Source: JANMZO01 sp963763135
GTDB taxonomy: Bacteria > Actinomycetota > Acidimicrobiia > Acidimicrobiales > JANYDT01
Direction of reading: 5' to 3'
Assembly (NCBI GenBank): GCA_963763135.1
Contig: CAVXNJ010000004.1
Location: forward strand, 744,001 to 808,000
Length of the DNA stretch: 64,000 bases
Shown piece by piece: positions 51,201 to 59,145 of the stretch (position 1 is its first letter; the number at the start of each line of letters is the position of its first letter). The notes under the pieces were generated by a model. That model was not told the DNA's origin and ran no database searches. It worked only from the letters and a program-made list of their open reading frames with translations. Position numbers and translations under genes: made by a program.

Positions 51201-51434
51201 CCGTCGACCGGCGGCAACTGGAACGACCGGATCTCCGCAGCGAAGCTCGGCAGCAATGTACGTGTACTTATCTTTCAGAACGTTCGATTCGGTGGCGCGT
51301 GCTCGATTCTCGCTGGCTCCGCGGCGGGCGGGATGCAACAGGGCCTCTACCCTGATCTCGCCAACTTCGGTTCGAACTGGAACGACCGCATCTCGTCGTT
51401 GCGGGTCGTGAACGCGACGACCTCTTGTCCGTGA
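48296..51434 (+). pseudogene. Secreted beta/gamma-crystallin and SGNH-hydrolase protein, two frameshifts
   Basis: From ATG 48296: signal peptide (RRFAGLAGVVALVMAGATSVGA), then a beta/gamma-crystallin pair (VVAFEAAGFAEPHQSW). At ~48520-48535 the frame shifts; crystallin strands continue as NWDNTISGFKVGSGVRVLVF. A Gly-Thr linker of GGCACN hexamers holds the second shift (~49165-49180). The third frame encodes an SGNH hydrolase, with block I AVALGDSFISGEG, block III LIVLSIGGNDLSF and block V SMHPNALGEQAIG. Three more crystallin domains follow (FTQSSYGGDSISV, AFEQAEFKGTCITF, LYENGGYGGESLGF). Repaired, it is ~1045 aa and exported. The part from about 49195 to 51434 is intact. Confidence 0.8.
49105..49218. 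repeat. GGCACN/GGTACN hexamer tract coding for a Gly-Thr linker
   Basis: About 18 degenerate hexamers (GGCACC, GGCACT, GGTACG and similar) encode alternating Gly and Thr. Near 49176 one unit reads GGCACGGTACGG where GGCACGGGTACG would keep frame, so one G appears lost. Simple-repeat tracts of this type are prone to slippage and also to sequencing error. Confidence 0.7.
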
Positions 51435-51506
51435 GCGACTACATGGAACGGGCCGGTAAGGTGACGCCTGAAGTGCTGACGAGCTACGACGTGGGAGTGA
51501 CCGACG

Positions 51507-52073
51507 ATGGACGTTATGACGTGGATACGCCAGGAGCATGGGGCGCTCGGGCCGCGCTTGCACGACTGGTTCGTGTCAGAGATCCCGCTCGAGCGCTTCA
51601 CCGAACGGGCCGGTGGTATCGGCTGCTCGGCGGCCTGGTTGGTTCTGCACACGACCGTGCATCAAGATGCGGGAATCACCGTGGCGGCTCGGGGTCTCCC
51701 GCCTGTGGCGACCGAGCATTGGGCCCACCTGGGGCTGGGCGACCTTCACTGGTCGGTTCCGCTCAACGAGCCTGATCAGCTCGATGCTCACCCCTCGGTC
51801 GACGTGAGTGCCGTCCTGCGTTACGCCGATGCGGTCAACGCCAGCACTGCGGGCTGGTTGGATAATCTGCGCGCTGATGAACTCGACACGGTTCCGCCAA
51901 CGGCTTTGCGATTGGCCGATGCCGGGGTCGTCGATCCAGCCGTCGCGTGGGTCGCGCAGCGTTGGGCCGACAAGCCGGTGTCGTGGCTCGTGCAGTGGGA
52001 GGCGATCGGGCACACGCTGCTCCACCAGGGTGAATTGGCCGCGCTCCGGGTTCGTCTGGGGCTCCGCTCGTAG
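51507..52073 (+). CDS. DinB/maleylpyruvate isomerase-like four-helix protein
   Basis: A 188-aa protein of the DinB superfamily: LHDWFVSEIPLERFTERAGGIGCSAAWLVLHTTVHQDAG with HTTVH near residue 48, and VSWLVQWEAIGHTLLHQGELAALR at the end with His pairs that complete the metal site. Such proteins are often thiol-dependent S-transferases or isomerases using bacillithiol or mycothiol; the latter is plausible in actinobacteria. Its TAG overlaps the GTG of the following DUF429 gene by one base. Confidence 0.78.
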   Translation: MDVMTWIRQEHGALGPRLHDWFVSEIPLERFTERAGGIGCSAAWLVLHTTVHQDAGITVAARGLPPVATEHWAHLGLGDLHWSVPLNEPDQLDAHPSVDVSAVLRYADAVNASTAGWLDNLRADELDTVPPTALRLADAGVVDPAVAWVAQRWADKPVSWLVQWEAIGHTLLHQGELAALRVRLGLRS

Positions 52074-52903
52074 TGCCGGTCACTGCGGAGGCTGCGCAGG
52101 TCCCGTGGGTCTCGCACTCGGTGATCGCGGTCGATTGGTCGGGGGCGGCCGATGATCGAGGTGCGAGCTTGTGGCTGGCCCACTGCGTCGACGGCGAGTT
52201 GGTAGAGCTGCGCAACGGTTGGCGGCGGGGTGCGGTGGTTGAGCGGATCATTTCTCTGGCGGAGGCGCACCCGGGGTCGATCGTCGGGCTCGACTTCTCC
52301 TTCGCCTTTCCCCGCTGGTTCGCCGTAGATCAGGGATGGTCGACGCATCTCGATATGTGGAGCGACGTACGTTCGTTGGGCGAAGCATGGCTGCGTGAAT
52401 GCCCGCTTCCGTTCTGGGGACGGCCGGGTCGCAAGCGGGGCGTCGAGGAACAGTACCGGGAGACCGAACGCGACATCGCTGCCCGATGGTCGGTGCGGCC
52501 GAAGTCGACGTTTCAGATCGGCGGCGCCGGTGCGGTTGGCACCGGGTCGGTGCGGGGGATGCCGCACCTGTTGACGCTCGTGGAAGCGGGTTGCGCGATC
52601 TGGCCGTTCGCGTGCGAGTCCGACGTGGCACCGCTGGCCACGGTCGTGGAGATGTACCCGCGGTTACTGACCGGGCCGGTGGTGAAACGTCGCCGTGACG
52701 CCCGTGAGGAGATGTTGGCGGGGATGATCGTAGAGGGAGCATCGGCGACGCACCGGGGGCTCATGGAACTGGCGGCCACGTCGGAAGATGCCTTTGACGC
52801 GGCAGTGTCCGCAATTCGTATGCACGCATATTTGTCTGACGGGTCCGGTGTTCCCGGGCCCGTGACGGCCACCATCGAGGGCCGGGTTTGGGAACCGCTG
52901 TAA
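52073..52903 (+). CDS. DUF429-family protein (RNase H-like fold)
   Basis: A 276-aa protein. HSVIAVDWSGAADDRGASLWLA at the start and IVGLDFSFAFP near residue 65 are the DUF429 signature acidic strands of an RNase H-like fold. VVEMYPRLLTG and SEDAFDAAVSAIRMHAYL at the end match the C-terminal part, with the last Asp. No activity is established for the family. It begins with GTG overlapping the DinB-like stop, so they are co-transcribed. Confidence 0.82.
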   Translation: MPVTAEAAQVPWVSHSVIAVDWSGAADDRGASLWLAHCVDGELVELRNGWRRGAVVERIISLAEAHPGSIVGLDFSFAFPRWFAVDQGWSTHLDMWSDVRSLGEAWLRECPLPFWGRPGRKRGVEEQYRETERDIAARWSVRPKSTFQIGGAGAVGTGSVRGMPHLLTLVEAGCAIWPFACESDVAPLATVVEMYPRLLTGPVVKRRRDAREEMLAGMIVEGASATHRGLMELAATSEDAFDAAVSAIRMHAYLSDGSGVPGPVTATIEGRVWEPL

Positions 52904-52969
52904 CTTCAGTGTCTTGGTGGTCGATCGAACCGTGACTTTCCCCGTTCCCTCGACCAGAATGCGTTAGGC

Positions 52970-54232
52970 ATGGCTGAACCCGAACCAACAGACCCCGTGT
53001 CCACGAAGCGTCGGCCGAAGACGAAGAGCGAGCGTCGGGGAATCGCCATCGTCGCCGCGTTGGCGGTCACGGAAACCACGTCGTTCGGTGTTGTCTACTA
53101 CGGCTTCGGCACGCTGCTCCCGGCGACCCAGAAAGCGCTCGGCTATTCGAAAGTGCAGTTGAGCGGCGCATTCTCGCTCGCTCTGCTGCTGAGTGGGTTT
53201 GTGGGCCTGGTGGTGGGCCGTCATCTCGACGGTCACGATCCCCGTCCCGTTCTGACCTCGGGTTCGGTGCTGGCCACGTTGGGCACGGTGCTGTGGTCCC
53301 GAGCCGATTCGCTCCCGACGTATTACCTGGCCTGGACGATCATCGGCGTGTCGATGGGCATGATCCTCTACGAACCGGCCTTCGTCGTGGTGACCCAGTG
53401 GTTTCGAGGGAAGGCACGGCGCCAGGCGTTGACCGCCGTCACGCTGCTGGCGGGATTGGCCAGCACGATTTTTGTGCCGCTGCAGGAGCGACTGCTTGAG
53501 CACTACGACTGGCGCACCGCGTTGCAGATCATGGCCGTTGTGCTCGGCGTGATCACCATTCCGCTGCATGCCTTCGTCATCAAACCGGCCCCGGACTTTG
53601 TGTACGAGGAGGAAACGACCGACTCCGTGGTGCACCTCACGAGGGGCGAAGCGGTGGGTGACCGCCGGTTTCGGTATCTTTTGGCGGCGAACGTCGCCCT
53701 CGCCATGACGTTCTCGGCGATGATCGCCCACCAGATCTCGTTCCTGGAAGAACGGCACTGGACCCCGGCCGCCGCGGCGGTGGCGACCGGCGCGATCGGT
53801 CTGTGGCAGGTTGGAGGCCGGGCCGTGTTCGCACCCATCTCCGCGAGGACGCCGTCCCAGACCGTCACCACGCTCACCTACGCCGCCCAGTTCGTCGGAC
53901 TGGTGCTGCTGCTGTTCAGCGCGGCTCGCCCGACCGTGGCGGTGTACGTGGCCTTGGCTGGCATCTCTCGCGGCATGTTCACTCTCGTGAGGGCCACGCT
54001 CATCGCCGAGCTCTTCGGGACGAAGAACTATGGATCCATATCATCCGTCGTCGCCATGGCCACTGCCGCGTCGCAGGCCGTCGGCCCCCTGGTCGGCGGT
54101 GCCCTGGAAACCGCGTGGGGAAGCTATGGACTCATGATCGCCGTAATGGCCGGCTTGGCCGGGGTGGCCACCGTGTTGGCCGCCCAGATCGAACGAGTTC
54201 CGACCCGAGGAATTGCTCCCGGGGTCGGGTGA
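52970..54232 (+). CDS. Major facilitator superfamily transporter
   Basis: A 420-aa MFS protein with 12 predicted helices. Features include the N-terminal TTSFGVVYYGFGTLLPATQKALGYSK, loop 2-3 GRHLDGHDPRPVL (the GxxxDRxGxR element in modified form) and VGPLVGGALETAWGSYGLMI at helices 11-12. The pattern fits monocarboxylate/oxalate-type MFS carriers (substrate unknown). The last codons, GCTCCCGGGGTCGGG and TGA, and the following 25 bp are nearly repeated inside the adjacent 48-bp repeat array. Confidence 0.88.
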   Translation: MAEPEPTDPVSTKRRPKTKSERRGIAIVAALAVTETTSFGVVYYGFGTLLPATQKALGYSKVQLSGAFSLALLLSGFVGLVVGRHLDGHDPRPVLTSGSVLATLGTVLWSRADSLPTYYLAWTIIGVSMGMILYEPAFVVVTQWFRGKARRQALTAVTLLAGLASTIFVPLQERLLEHYDWRTALQIMAVVLGVITIPLHAFVIKPAPDFVYEEETTDSVVHLTRGEAVGDRRFRYLLAANVALAMTFSAMIAHQISFLEERHWTPAAAAVATGAIGLWQVGGRAVFAPISARTPSQTVTTLTYAAQFVGLVLLLFSAARPTVAVYVALAGISRGMFTLVRATLIAELFGTKNYGSISSVVAMATAASQAVGPLVGGALETAWGSYGLMIAVMAGLAGVATVLAAQIERVPTRGIAPGVG

Positions 54233-54971
54233 TCGTGGTTGGGCTCCGGGTTTTTGCTGCTCCGGAGTCGATTAGTCGTTGTGGGGCGTACGTTGTGGCT
54301 CCGGAGTGGCGGGTCCGTGCCGGGCTCCCGGTATGTTGCTGCTCCGGAGTCGATTAGTCGTTGTGTGGCGAACTTTGTGGCTCCGGAGTGGCGGGGTGCC
54401 GTGCCGGGCTCCCATCCATGTGTTGCTCCGGAGTCGAATAGTCGTTGTGTGGCGAACTTTGTGGCTCCGGAGTGGCGGGGTGCCGTGCCGGCTCCCGTCC
54501 AGCTCTTGCTCCGGAGTCGATTAGTCGTTGTGGGGCGTACTTTGTGGCTCCGGAGTCGGGTGATCGTGGTTGGGCTCCCGGTATGTTCCTGCTCCGGAGT
54601 CGAAAAGGTTGCGGCTGGTGTGGTTTGTGGCTCCGGAGTGGCGGGGTGCCGTGCAGGGCTCCCGGCGTGGGGTTGCTCTGGAGTCGATTAGTCGTTGTGT
54701 GGCGTACTTTGTGGCTCCGGAGTGGCGGGGTGCCGTGGCATGCACGCGCCCTGAGCTTGCTCCGGAGTCGATTAGTCGTTGTGGGGCGTACTTTGTGGCT
54801 CCGGAGTGGCGGGGTGTTTGGCAGCACCGGCCGTGCGCTTGCTCCGGAGTCGAATAGTCGTTGTGGGGCGTACTTTGTGGCTCCGGAGTGGAGGGGTGCT
54901 TGGCATGCACTGGCCCCGAGCTTGCTCCGGAGTCGATTAGTCGTTGTGGGGCGTACTTTGTGGCTCCGGAG
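54225..54971. repeat. Array of nine 48-bp CTCCGGAG-bounded repeats with 34-36-bp spacers
   Basis: Nine units of exactly 48 bp start at 54259, 54341, 54425, 54508, 54591, 54675, 54759, 54841 and 54924. Each begins GCTCCGGAGTCGA (unit 6 has one mismatch), runs through TTAGTCGTTGTG and GGGCGTAC, and ends GTGGCTCCGGAG. Unit 5 has a different core (AAAAGGTTGCGGCTGGTGTG) between the same ends. Spacers are 34-36 bp and begin mostly TGGCGGGGTGCC, but their ends differ. The spacer at 54556-54590 is almost identical to 54225-54258, which covers the MFS stop codon. No coding gene was seen in 54233-54993; open frames here are by-products of a period near 84 bp. Confidence 0.85.
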
Positions 54972-54993
54972 CAACAGGGCATCCCCGCCCTCG

Positions 54994-56967
54994 TCACTGC
55001 GTGAGCTTCGCCACTATCGGGTCGATGGCTTCGGGGTTGGCCAGGGCCTGGGAGTTGCGGATGGGGCGGCCGTTCACCGAGTCGCTGACGGCGAGCTCAG
55101 CCAACTTGCCCGACCTGGTCCGGGGAAAGTCGTCGACCTGGGCGATCAACGCCGGCACGTGGCGAGGGGAGCAGTTCGTACGGATGCGACGCTTGATGTC
55201 GGCGATCATCGCATCGGTGAGCGACGTGCCCGGCATGAGGCGGACGAGAAGCACGATGCGGGTGTCGTCGTCCCAGTTCTGCCCGAACACGAGCGCCTCC
55301 GCGATCTCGGGAATCCCCTCGACCTGGGCGTAGATCTCGGCCGTGCCGATGCGGACGCCGCCGGGATTGAGCGTCGTGTCGGAGCGCCCATGAATCTTGA
55401 AGCCACCATGCTCGGTCCAGGAGGCGAAGTCACCGTGGGCCCACACGCCTTCGAACTGCTCGAAGTATGCCGCCCGCAAACGCGATCCGTCGTCGTCTCC
55501 CCAGAACCCGAGGGGCATCGACGGGAAACTATGCGTGCAGACCAATTCGCCCCGTTCGCCGGGCTGAGCACGCAATGAGGAACCGTTGGCGTCGAATACG
55601 TCGGCCGCCATGCCGAGCGCCGGAGCCTGGATCTCACCGACGTACACCGGGGCGCAGGGGTTGCCCATCACAAAGCATCCGCAGAGGTCCGTCCCCCCGG
55701 AAATCGAGGCGAGATGGACGTCGGGATGAATTGCTTCGTACACATAGCGAAAGCCGTCGTCGTTCAGCGGGGACCCGGTCGAACAGACGGTCCGCAGCGT
55801 CGCCAGGTCGTGGGTGTCGCACGGACGAAGACCCGACTTGCGCAGAGAGTCGATGAACTTCGCCCCGACGCCCAACAGCGTCACGCCTTCCTGGTCGACG
55901 ATGTCGAATAGCCGGTTCGCGGTGGGGAAGGCGGGATTGCCGTCGACGCACACGATCGTCGCACCGCTCGCGAGCACGCTGGCGAGCCAGTTCCACATCA
56001 TCCAACCGGTGGTCGTGAAGTACAGAACCACGTCGCCGGAGCGGATATCGCAATGCAGCATCTGCTCCTTGCGATGCTGCAGAAGCACCCCTCCGGCCCG
56101 GTGCACGAAGCATTTCGGCTTGCCGGTGGTGCCGGAGCTGTAGAGCACGTACCAGGGCTGATCGGCGTGGTACTCGACCGTCGGCACCGGAGTCCCTCGA
56201 AACGGCCTGAGCCACGCGTCCCATTCGTCTTCGACGACGACGGTGCGCGCCAGCGTCGTCAGCCCGGAACTGATGGCCGTGGCCTTGGCCGTCACGTCGA
56301 ACGTCGTGCCGCCGTAACTGTACGTGTGCGTAGCAATCAGCACCTTCGGCTCGATCTGGCCGAAACGATCGAGGGCGCCGTCGGCCCCGAAGTCGGGGGA
56401 GCAGGAGCTCACCGTCGCTCCGAGCGAAGCCGCCGCAGTCATCGCAACGATCGCCTCGATACCGTTCGGCAGATACAGCACCACCCGGTCACCGACGCCG
56501 ACCCCGTCGGCTGCCATCGCTGCGGCACATGCGCCGACCTCCGCACGAAGCGCATCCCAGGAGATGGAGCGGCGGCCGCGTACCTCGTCGTATGCGACGA
56601 TCGCATCGGTCGGACCGGTTCGGGCGAGCAGGTTCGTGGCGAGGTTCAAGGTTGCTTCGGGAAAGTACCGGTCGGCGAGAATGTGGCCGCCGTCGGCGAA
56701 AGCTGTGGACCCGAGTTGGCCCCGGACTTGGGCAAAATCCCAGAACCGCGCCCAGAATTCTCCGGGCTTCTGCACCGACCACGCGTGCAGTCGCCCGTAG
56801 TCAACACTTTCGAGCGGCGCTATTGCGTTACTTTCAGGTTCTGACCGGCGGACGCCTTCGGGCGTCAAGGCCGGGCCGGCATCTGTCGAAGCAAACTGCG
56901 AGAAGCGGTACAGGTTCGTTGCTTGCGTTCGTGAGGTCCGGGGGGACCACAACGGGGCGTCGGTCAT
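54994..56967 (-). CDS. Acetoacetyl-CoA synthetase
   Basis: A 657-aa ANL-superfamily ligase that activates acetoacetate (and possibly other short acids) with ATP and CoA. The N-terminal ACS_N part has YGRLHAWSVQKPGEFWARFWDF. Core motifs are YVLYSSGTTGKPKCFVHRAGG, FTTTGWMMWNWLASVL, STGSPLNDDGFRYVYEAI and HGRSDTTLNPGGVRIGTAEIY. The C-terminal PRTRSGKLAELAVSDSVNG carries the catalytic Lys. GWMMWNW and SGGTDLCGCFV are characteristic of acetoacetyl-CoA synthetases over acetyl-CoA synthetases. It converges on the MFS transporter across the repeat array. Confidence 0.92.
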   Translation of the reverse strand: MTDAPLWSPRTSRTQATNLYRFSQFASTDAGPALTPEGVRRSEPESNAIAPLESVDYGRLHAWSVQKPGEFWARFWDFAQVRGQLGSTAFADGGHILADRYFPEATLNLATNLLARTGPTDAIVAYDEVRGRRSISWDALRAEVGACAAAMAADGVGVGDRVVLYLPNGIEAIVAMTAAASLGATVSSCSPDFGADGALDRFGQIEPKVLIATHTYSYGGTTFDVTAKATAISSGLTTLARTVVVEDEWDAWLRPFRGTPVPTVEYHADQPWYVLYSSGTTGKPKCFVHRAGGVLLQHRKEQMLHCDIRSGDVVLYFTTTGWMMWNWLASVLASGATIVCVDGNPAFPTANRLFDIVDQEGVTLLGVGAKFIDSLRKSGLRPCDTHDLATLRTVCSTGSPLNDDGFRYVYEAIHPDVHLASISGGTDLCGCFVMGNPCAPVYVGEIQAPALGMAADVFDANGSSLRAQPGERGELVCTHSFPSMPLGFWGDDDGSRLRAAYFEQFEGVWAHGDFASWTEHGGFKIHGRSDTTLNPGGVRIGTAEIYAQVEGIPEIAEALVFGQNWDDDTRIVLLVRLMPGTSLTDAMIADIKRRIRTNCSPRHVPALIAQVDDFPRTRSGKLAELAVSDSVNGRPIRNSQALANPEAIDPIVAKLTQ

Positions 56968-57045
56968 GCGTCTGACTTTTCCACATTTTGGACTGTGGCC
57001 AACGGCATGTTGGGGGTCATGGTCCCTTTCTGCAAGGATTTAGCA

Positions 57046-59013
57046 GTGTTTCGCTCCGATTCGACTCCTCCGCCATTAGGCGCTCAGCTCACAACGACCG
57101 GTTGCGCGTTTGCCGTGGCGGCCAGCCCGGCCACCACGACGGTCGAAGTGAGCATCATCAGCGACGACGGGGTTGAGACGGCAACCACGATGTCGCACCG
57201 ACTGGGCAACATCTGGTGGGCCCACATCGACGGCGTGAAGGCGGGCGACCGATACGGCTTTCGCATGACCGGGCCCGGGCAGTTGCGCACCAAGTTCCTC
57301 GTCGATCCCTACGCTCGTGCCATCGAAGGCGACATCGATTGGAAGGGTGCCGCCGGAGCACTCAAGCCCAACGATCAGCGCAATTCGGAGCCCTACGTTC
57401 CGAAGTCGATCGTCGTCGACACGCAGTTCGACTGGGGTTCCGACTCGCTTCCGAACGTGCCGTGGTCCGAGACCATCATCTACGAGGCGCACGTGAAGGG
57501 ATCGACAAAACTGCTCGACGCCGTTCCCGAGGGATTGCGTGGCACCTATGCCGGTATGGCGCATCCCGGTTTCGTTGAACATCTTCATCGACTCGGCGTC
57601 ACGAGCCTCGAATTACTCCCGATCCACCAGATCGGCAGCGAAGAGCACCTCGTCCGCAACGGCCTCGTCAACTACTGGGGCTACAACACGCTCGGGTTCT
57701 TCGCCCCTCACGATGCGTACAGTGCGTCCGGGACCCGTGGTGAGCAGGTCGCTGAGTGCAAGGGCATGATCAAGTTGCTGCACGCCGAAGGGATCGAGGT
57801 CCTGCTCGATGTCGTGTACAACCACACGGCCGAGGCCGGCCCCGACGGTCCGGCTCTGTCGTTTCGTGGAACGGATCCTCAGGGCTGGTACCGCCGCGAA
57901 GACACGACCGGGTGCGGCAACACGCTTGACCTCGACGACCCGCTCGCCCTTCGCCTCGTGCTCGACTCGTTGCGCTACTGGATTGAGGAGTTCCACGTCG
58001 ACGGCTTCCGTTTCGACCTTGCCACCGCGCTCGGTCGCGGAGCCAATGGCTTCTCGGACCGTGCCCGCTTCTTTGCCGCCGTGGCCCAGGATCCGGTCAT
58101 TTCGCAGGTGAAGCTGATCGCCGAGCCGTGGGATATCGGAAGCGGTGGATATCAGGTAGGCGGATTCCCATCGCCGTGGGCGGAGTGGAACGACCGCTTC
58201 CGAGACACCGTCCGCGATTTCTGGGGCGATGCGCCGTGCCCCCAGGGTGAAGTGGCTCAGCGCATTACGGGTTCAGCCGATCTGTTCTGGCGAAGCCACC
58301 GCGCGCCGTGGACGTCGATCAACTTCGTCACCGCACACGATGGTTTCACGCTCGCCGACCTCGTGTCGTACAACTCGAAGCACAACGAACTCAACCGCGA
58401 AGACAACCGCGACGGCACCGACAACAACCGTTCCTGGAACGGCGGTATCGAGGGCCCGACCGACGACGAGACCATACGTGCGCATAGGAAGCAGCGTCAG
58501 CGCAACTTCCTCGCCATGCTGCTGCTGTCACAAGGCACGCCCATGCTTGTGGCCGGCGATGAGCTCTCGCGTACCCAGTTGGGTAACAACAACGCGTACT
58601 GCCAAGACAACGAGATGTCGTGGATCGACTGGAAGGCCGCCGACGACGACCTCATCTACTTCACCGCCCGTTGCATCGCGTTGCGCAAGCAATTCGACAT
58701 CCTGCGAAGCCCGTCGTGGTTGCAGCCCGAAGACGCGGCCTGGTTTGCGCCCGACGGAACCTCGATGACTTCGGCCCGGTGGGACAGTCCGTCGTCGGAA
58801 GGCCTCACGCTGTTGCTCGATTCCGACACCGTGCGGCTGGCTCTCGTGCTTAACGAGGCGCCCGTGGAGCAGGAATTCCACATCGCCGAAGGCGGACCGT
58901 GGACTGTTGAGCTGTCGACCGATGTATTCATCGACGAAGGGTCCGTGTTGGAACCGAAGTTCACGGTGCCTGGCTCCACCCTCATGCTGCTGAGCTGCCC
59001 CGCCGCGTCCTGA
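57046..59013 (+). CDS. glgX: Glycogen debranching enzyme
   Basis: A ~655-aa GH13 enzyme that removes alpha-1,6 side chains. A CBM48 domain (residues ~10-95) precedes the barrel. Motifs include EVLLDVVYNHTAEAG, HVDGFRFDLATALGRG with the nucleophile Asp, LIAEPWDIGSGGYQVG with the acid Glu, and NFVTAHDGFTLADLVSYNSKHNELN. The last is specific to GlgX/TreX. I chose the GTG at 57046, with AAGGA 7 bp upstream; an in-frame GTG at 56995 gives a longer N-terminus without such a site. Works with the glgA/glgC products encoded 45 kb earlier. Confidence 0.94.
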   Translation: MFRSDSTPPPLGAQLTTTGCAFAVAASPATTTVEVSIISDDGVETATTMSHRLGNIWWAHIDGVKAGDRYGFRMTGPGQLRTKFLVDPYARAIEGDIDWKGAAGALKPNDQRNSEPYVPKSIVVDTQFDWGSDSLPNVPWSETIIYEAHVKGSTKLLDAVPEGLRGTYAGMAHPGFVEHLHRLGVTSLELLPIHQIGSEEHLVRNGLVNYWGYNTLGFFAPHDAYSASGTRGEQVAECKGMIKLLHAEGIEVLLDVVYNHTAEAGPDGPALSFRGTDPQGWYRREDTTGCGNTLDLDDPLALRLVLDSLRYWIEEFHVDGFRFDLATALGRGANGFSDRARFFAAVAQDPVISQVKLIAEPWDIGSGGYQVGGFPSPWAEWNDRFRDTVRDFWGDAPCPQGEVAQRITGSADLFWRSHRAPWTSINFVTAHDGFTLADLVSYNSKHNELNREDNRDGTDNNRSWNGGIEGPTDDETIRAHRKQRQRNFLAMLLLSQGTPMLVAGDELSRTQLGNNNAYCQDNEMSWIDWKAADDDLIYFTARCIALRKQFDILRSPSWLQPEDAAWFAPDGTSMTSARWDSPSSEGLTLLLDSDTVRLALVLNEAPVEQEFHIAEGGPWTVELSTDVFIDEGSVLEPKFTVPGSTLMLLSCPAAS

Positions 59014-59070
59014 GTCGCTTCCGGCCCGCGCCTGGCGCGGGCGAGCTCGGCTCGGGCCGGCTCCGGCACG

Positions 59071-59142
59071 GTTGTCGGAATCTCGCCACGATGTCGGTTT
59101 TCTGACGTCGCAATTCCGACAACGAGGCGGAATAACGACAAT
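59071..59142. repeat. Dispersed hairpin element, CGCCACGATG family, copy 2
   Basis: TTGTCGGAAT pairs with ATTCCGACAA, and outside that TTGTCG...CGCC can pair with GGCG...CGACAA. Core motifs CGCCACGATG, GGTTTT, GACGTCG and GGCGGAAT occur in the same order as at 13324-13390. It fills the gap between convergent glgX and adenosine deaminase genes. Confidence 0.55.
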
Positions 59143-59145
59143 TGT

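Noticed and set aside
54259..54971. Reading the 48-bp array as a CRISPR array
   Set aside because: No cas gene is in the window, the repeat is longer than normal, spacers share much of their sequence, and a spacer copies the neighbouring gene end. I report it as an unclassified repeat.
54445..55578. Long open frames through the repeat arrays (LRSRLVVVGRTLWLRS-type repeats) on both strands
   Set aside because: They exist because the period is near 84 bp and the sequence is GC-rich. They cross from array into the acetoacetyl-CoA synthetase gene in the wrong frame, and unit spacing of 82-84 bp breaks frame between units.
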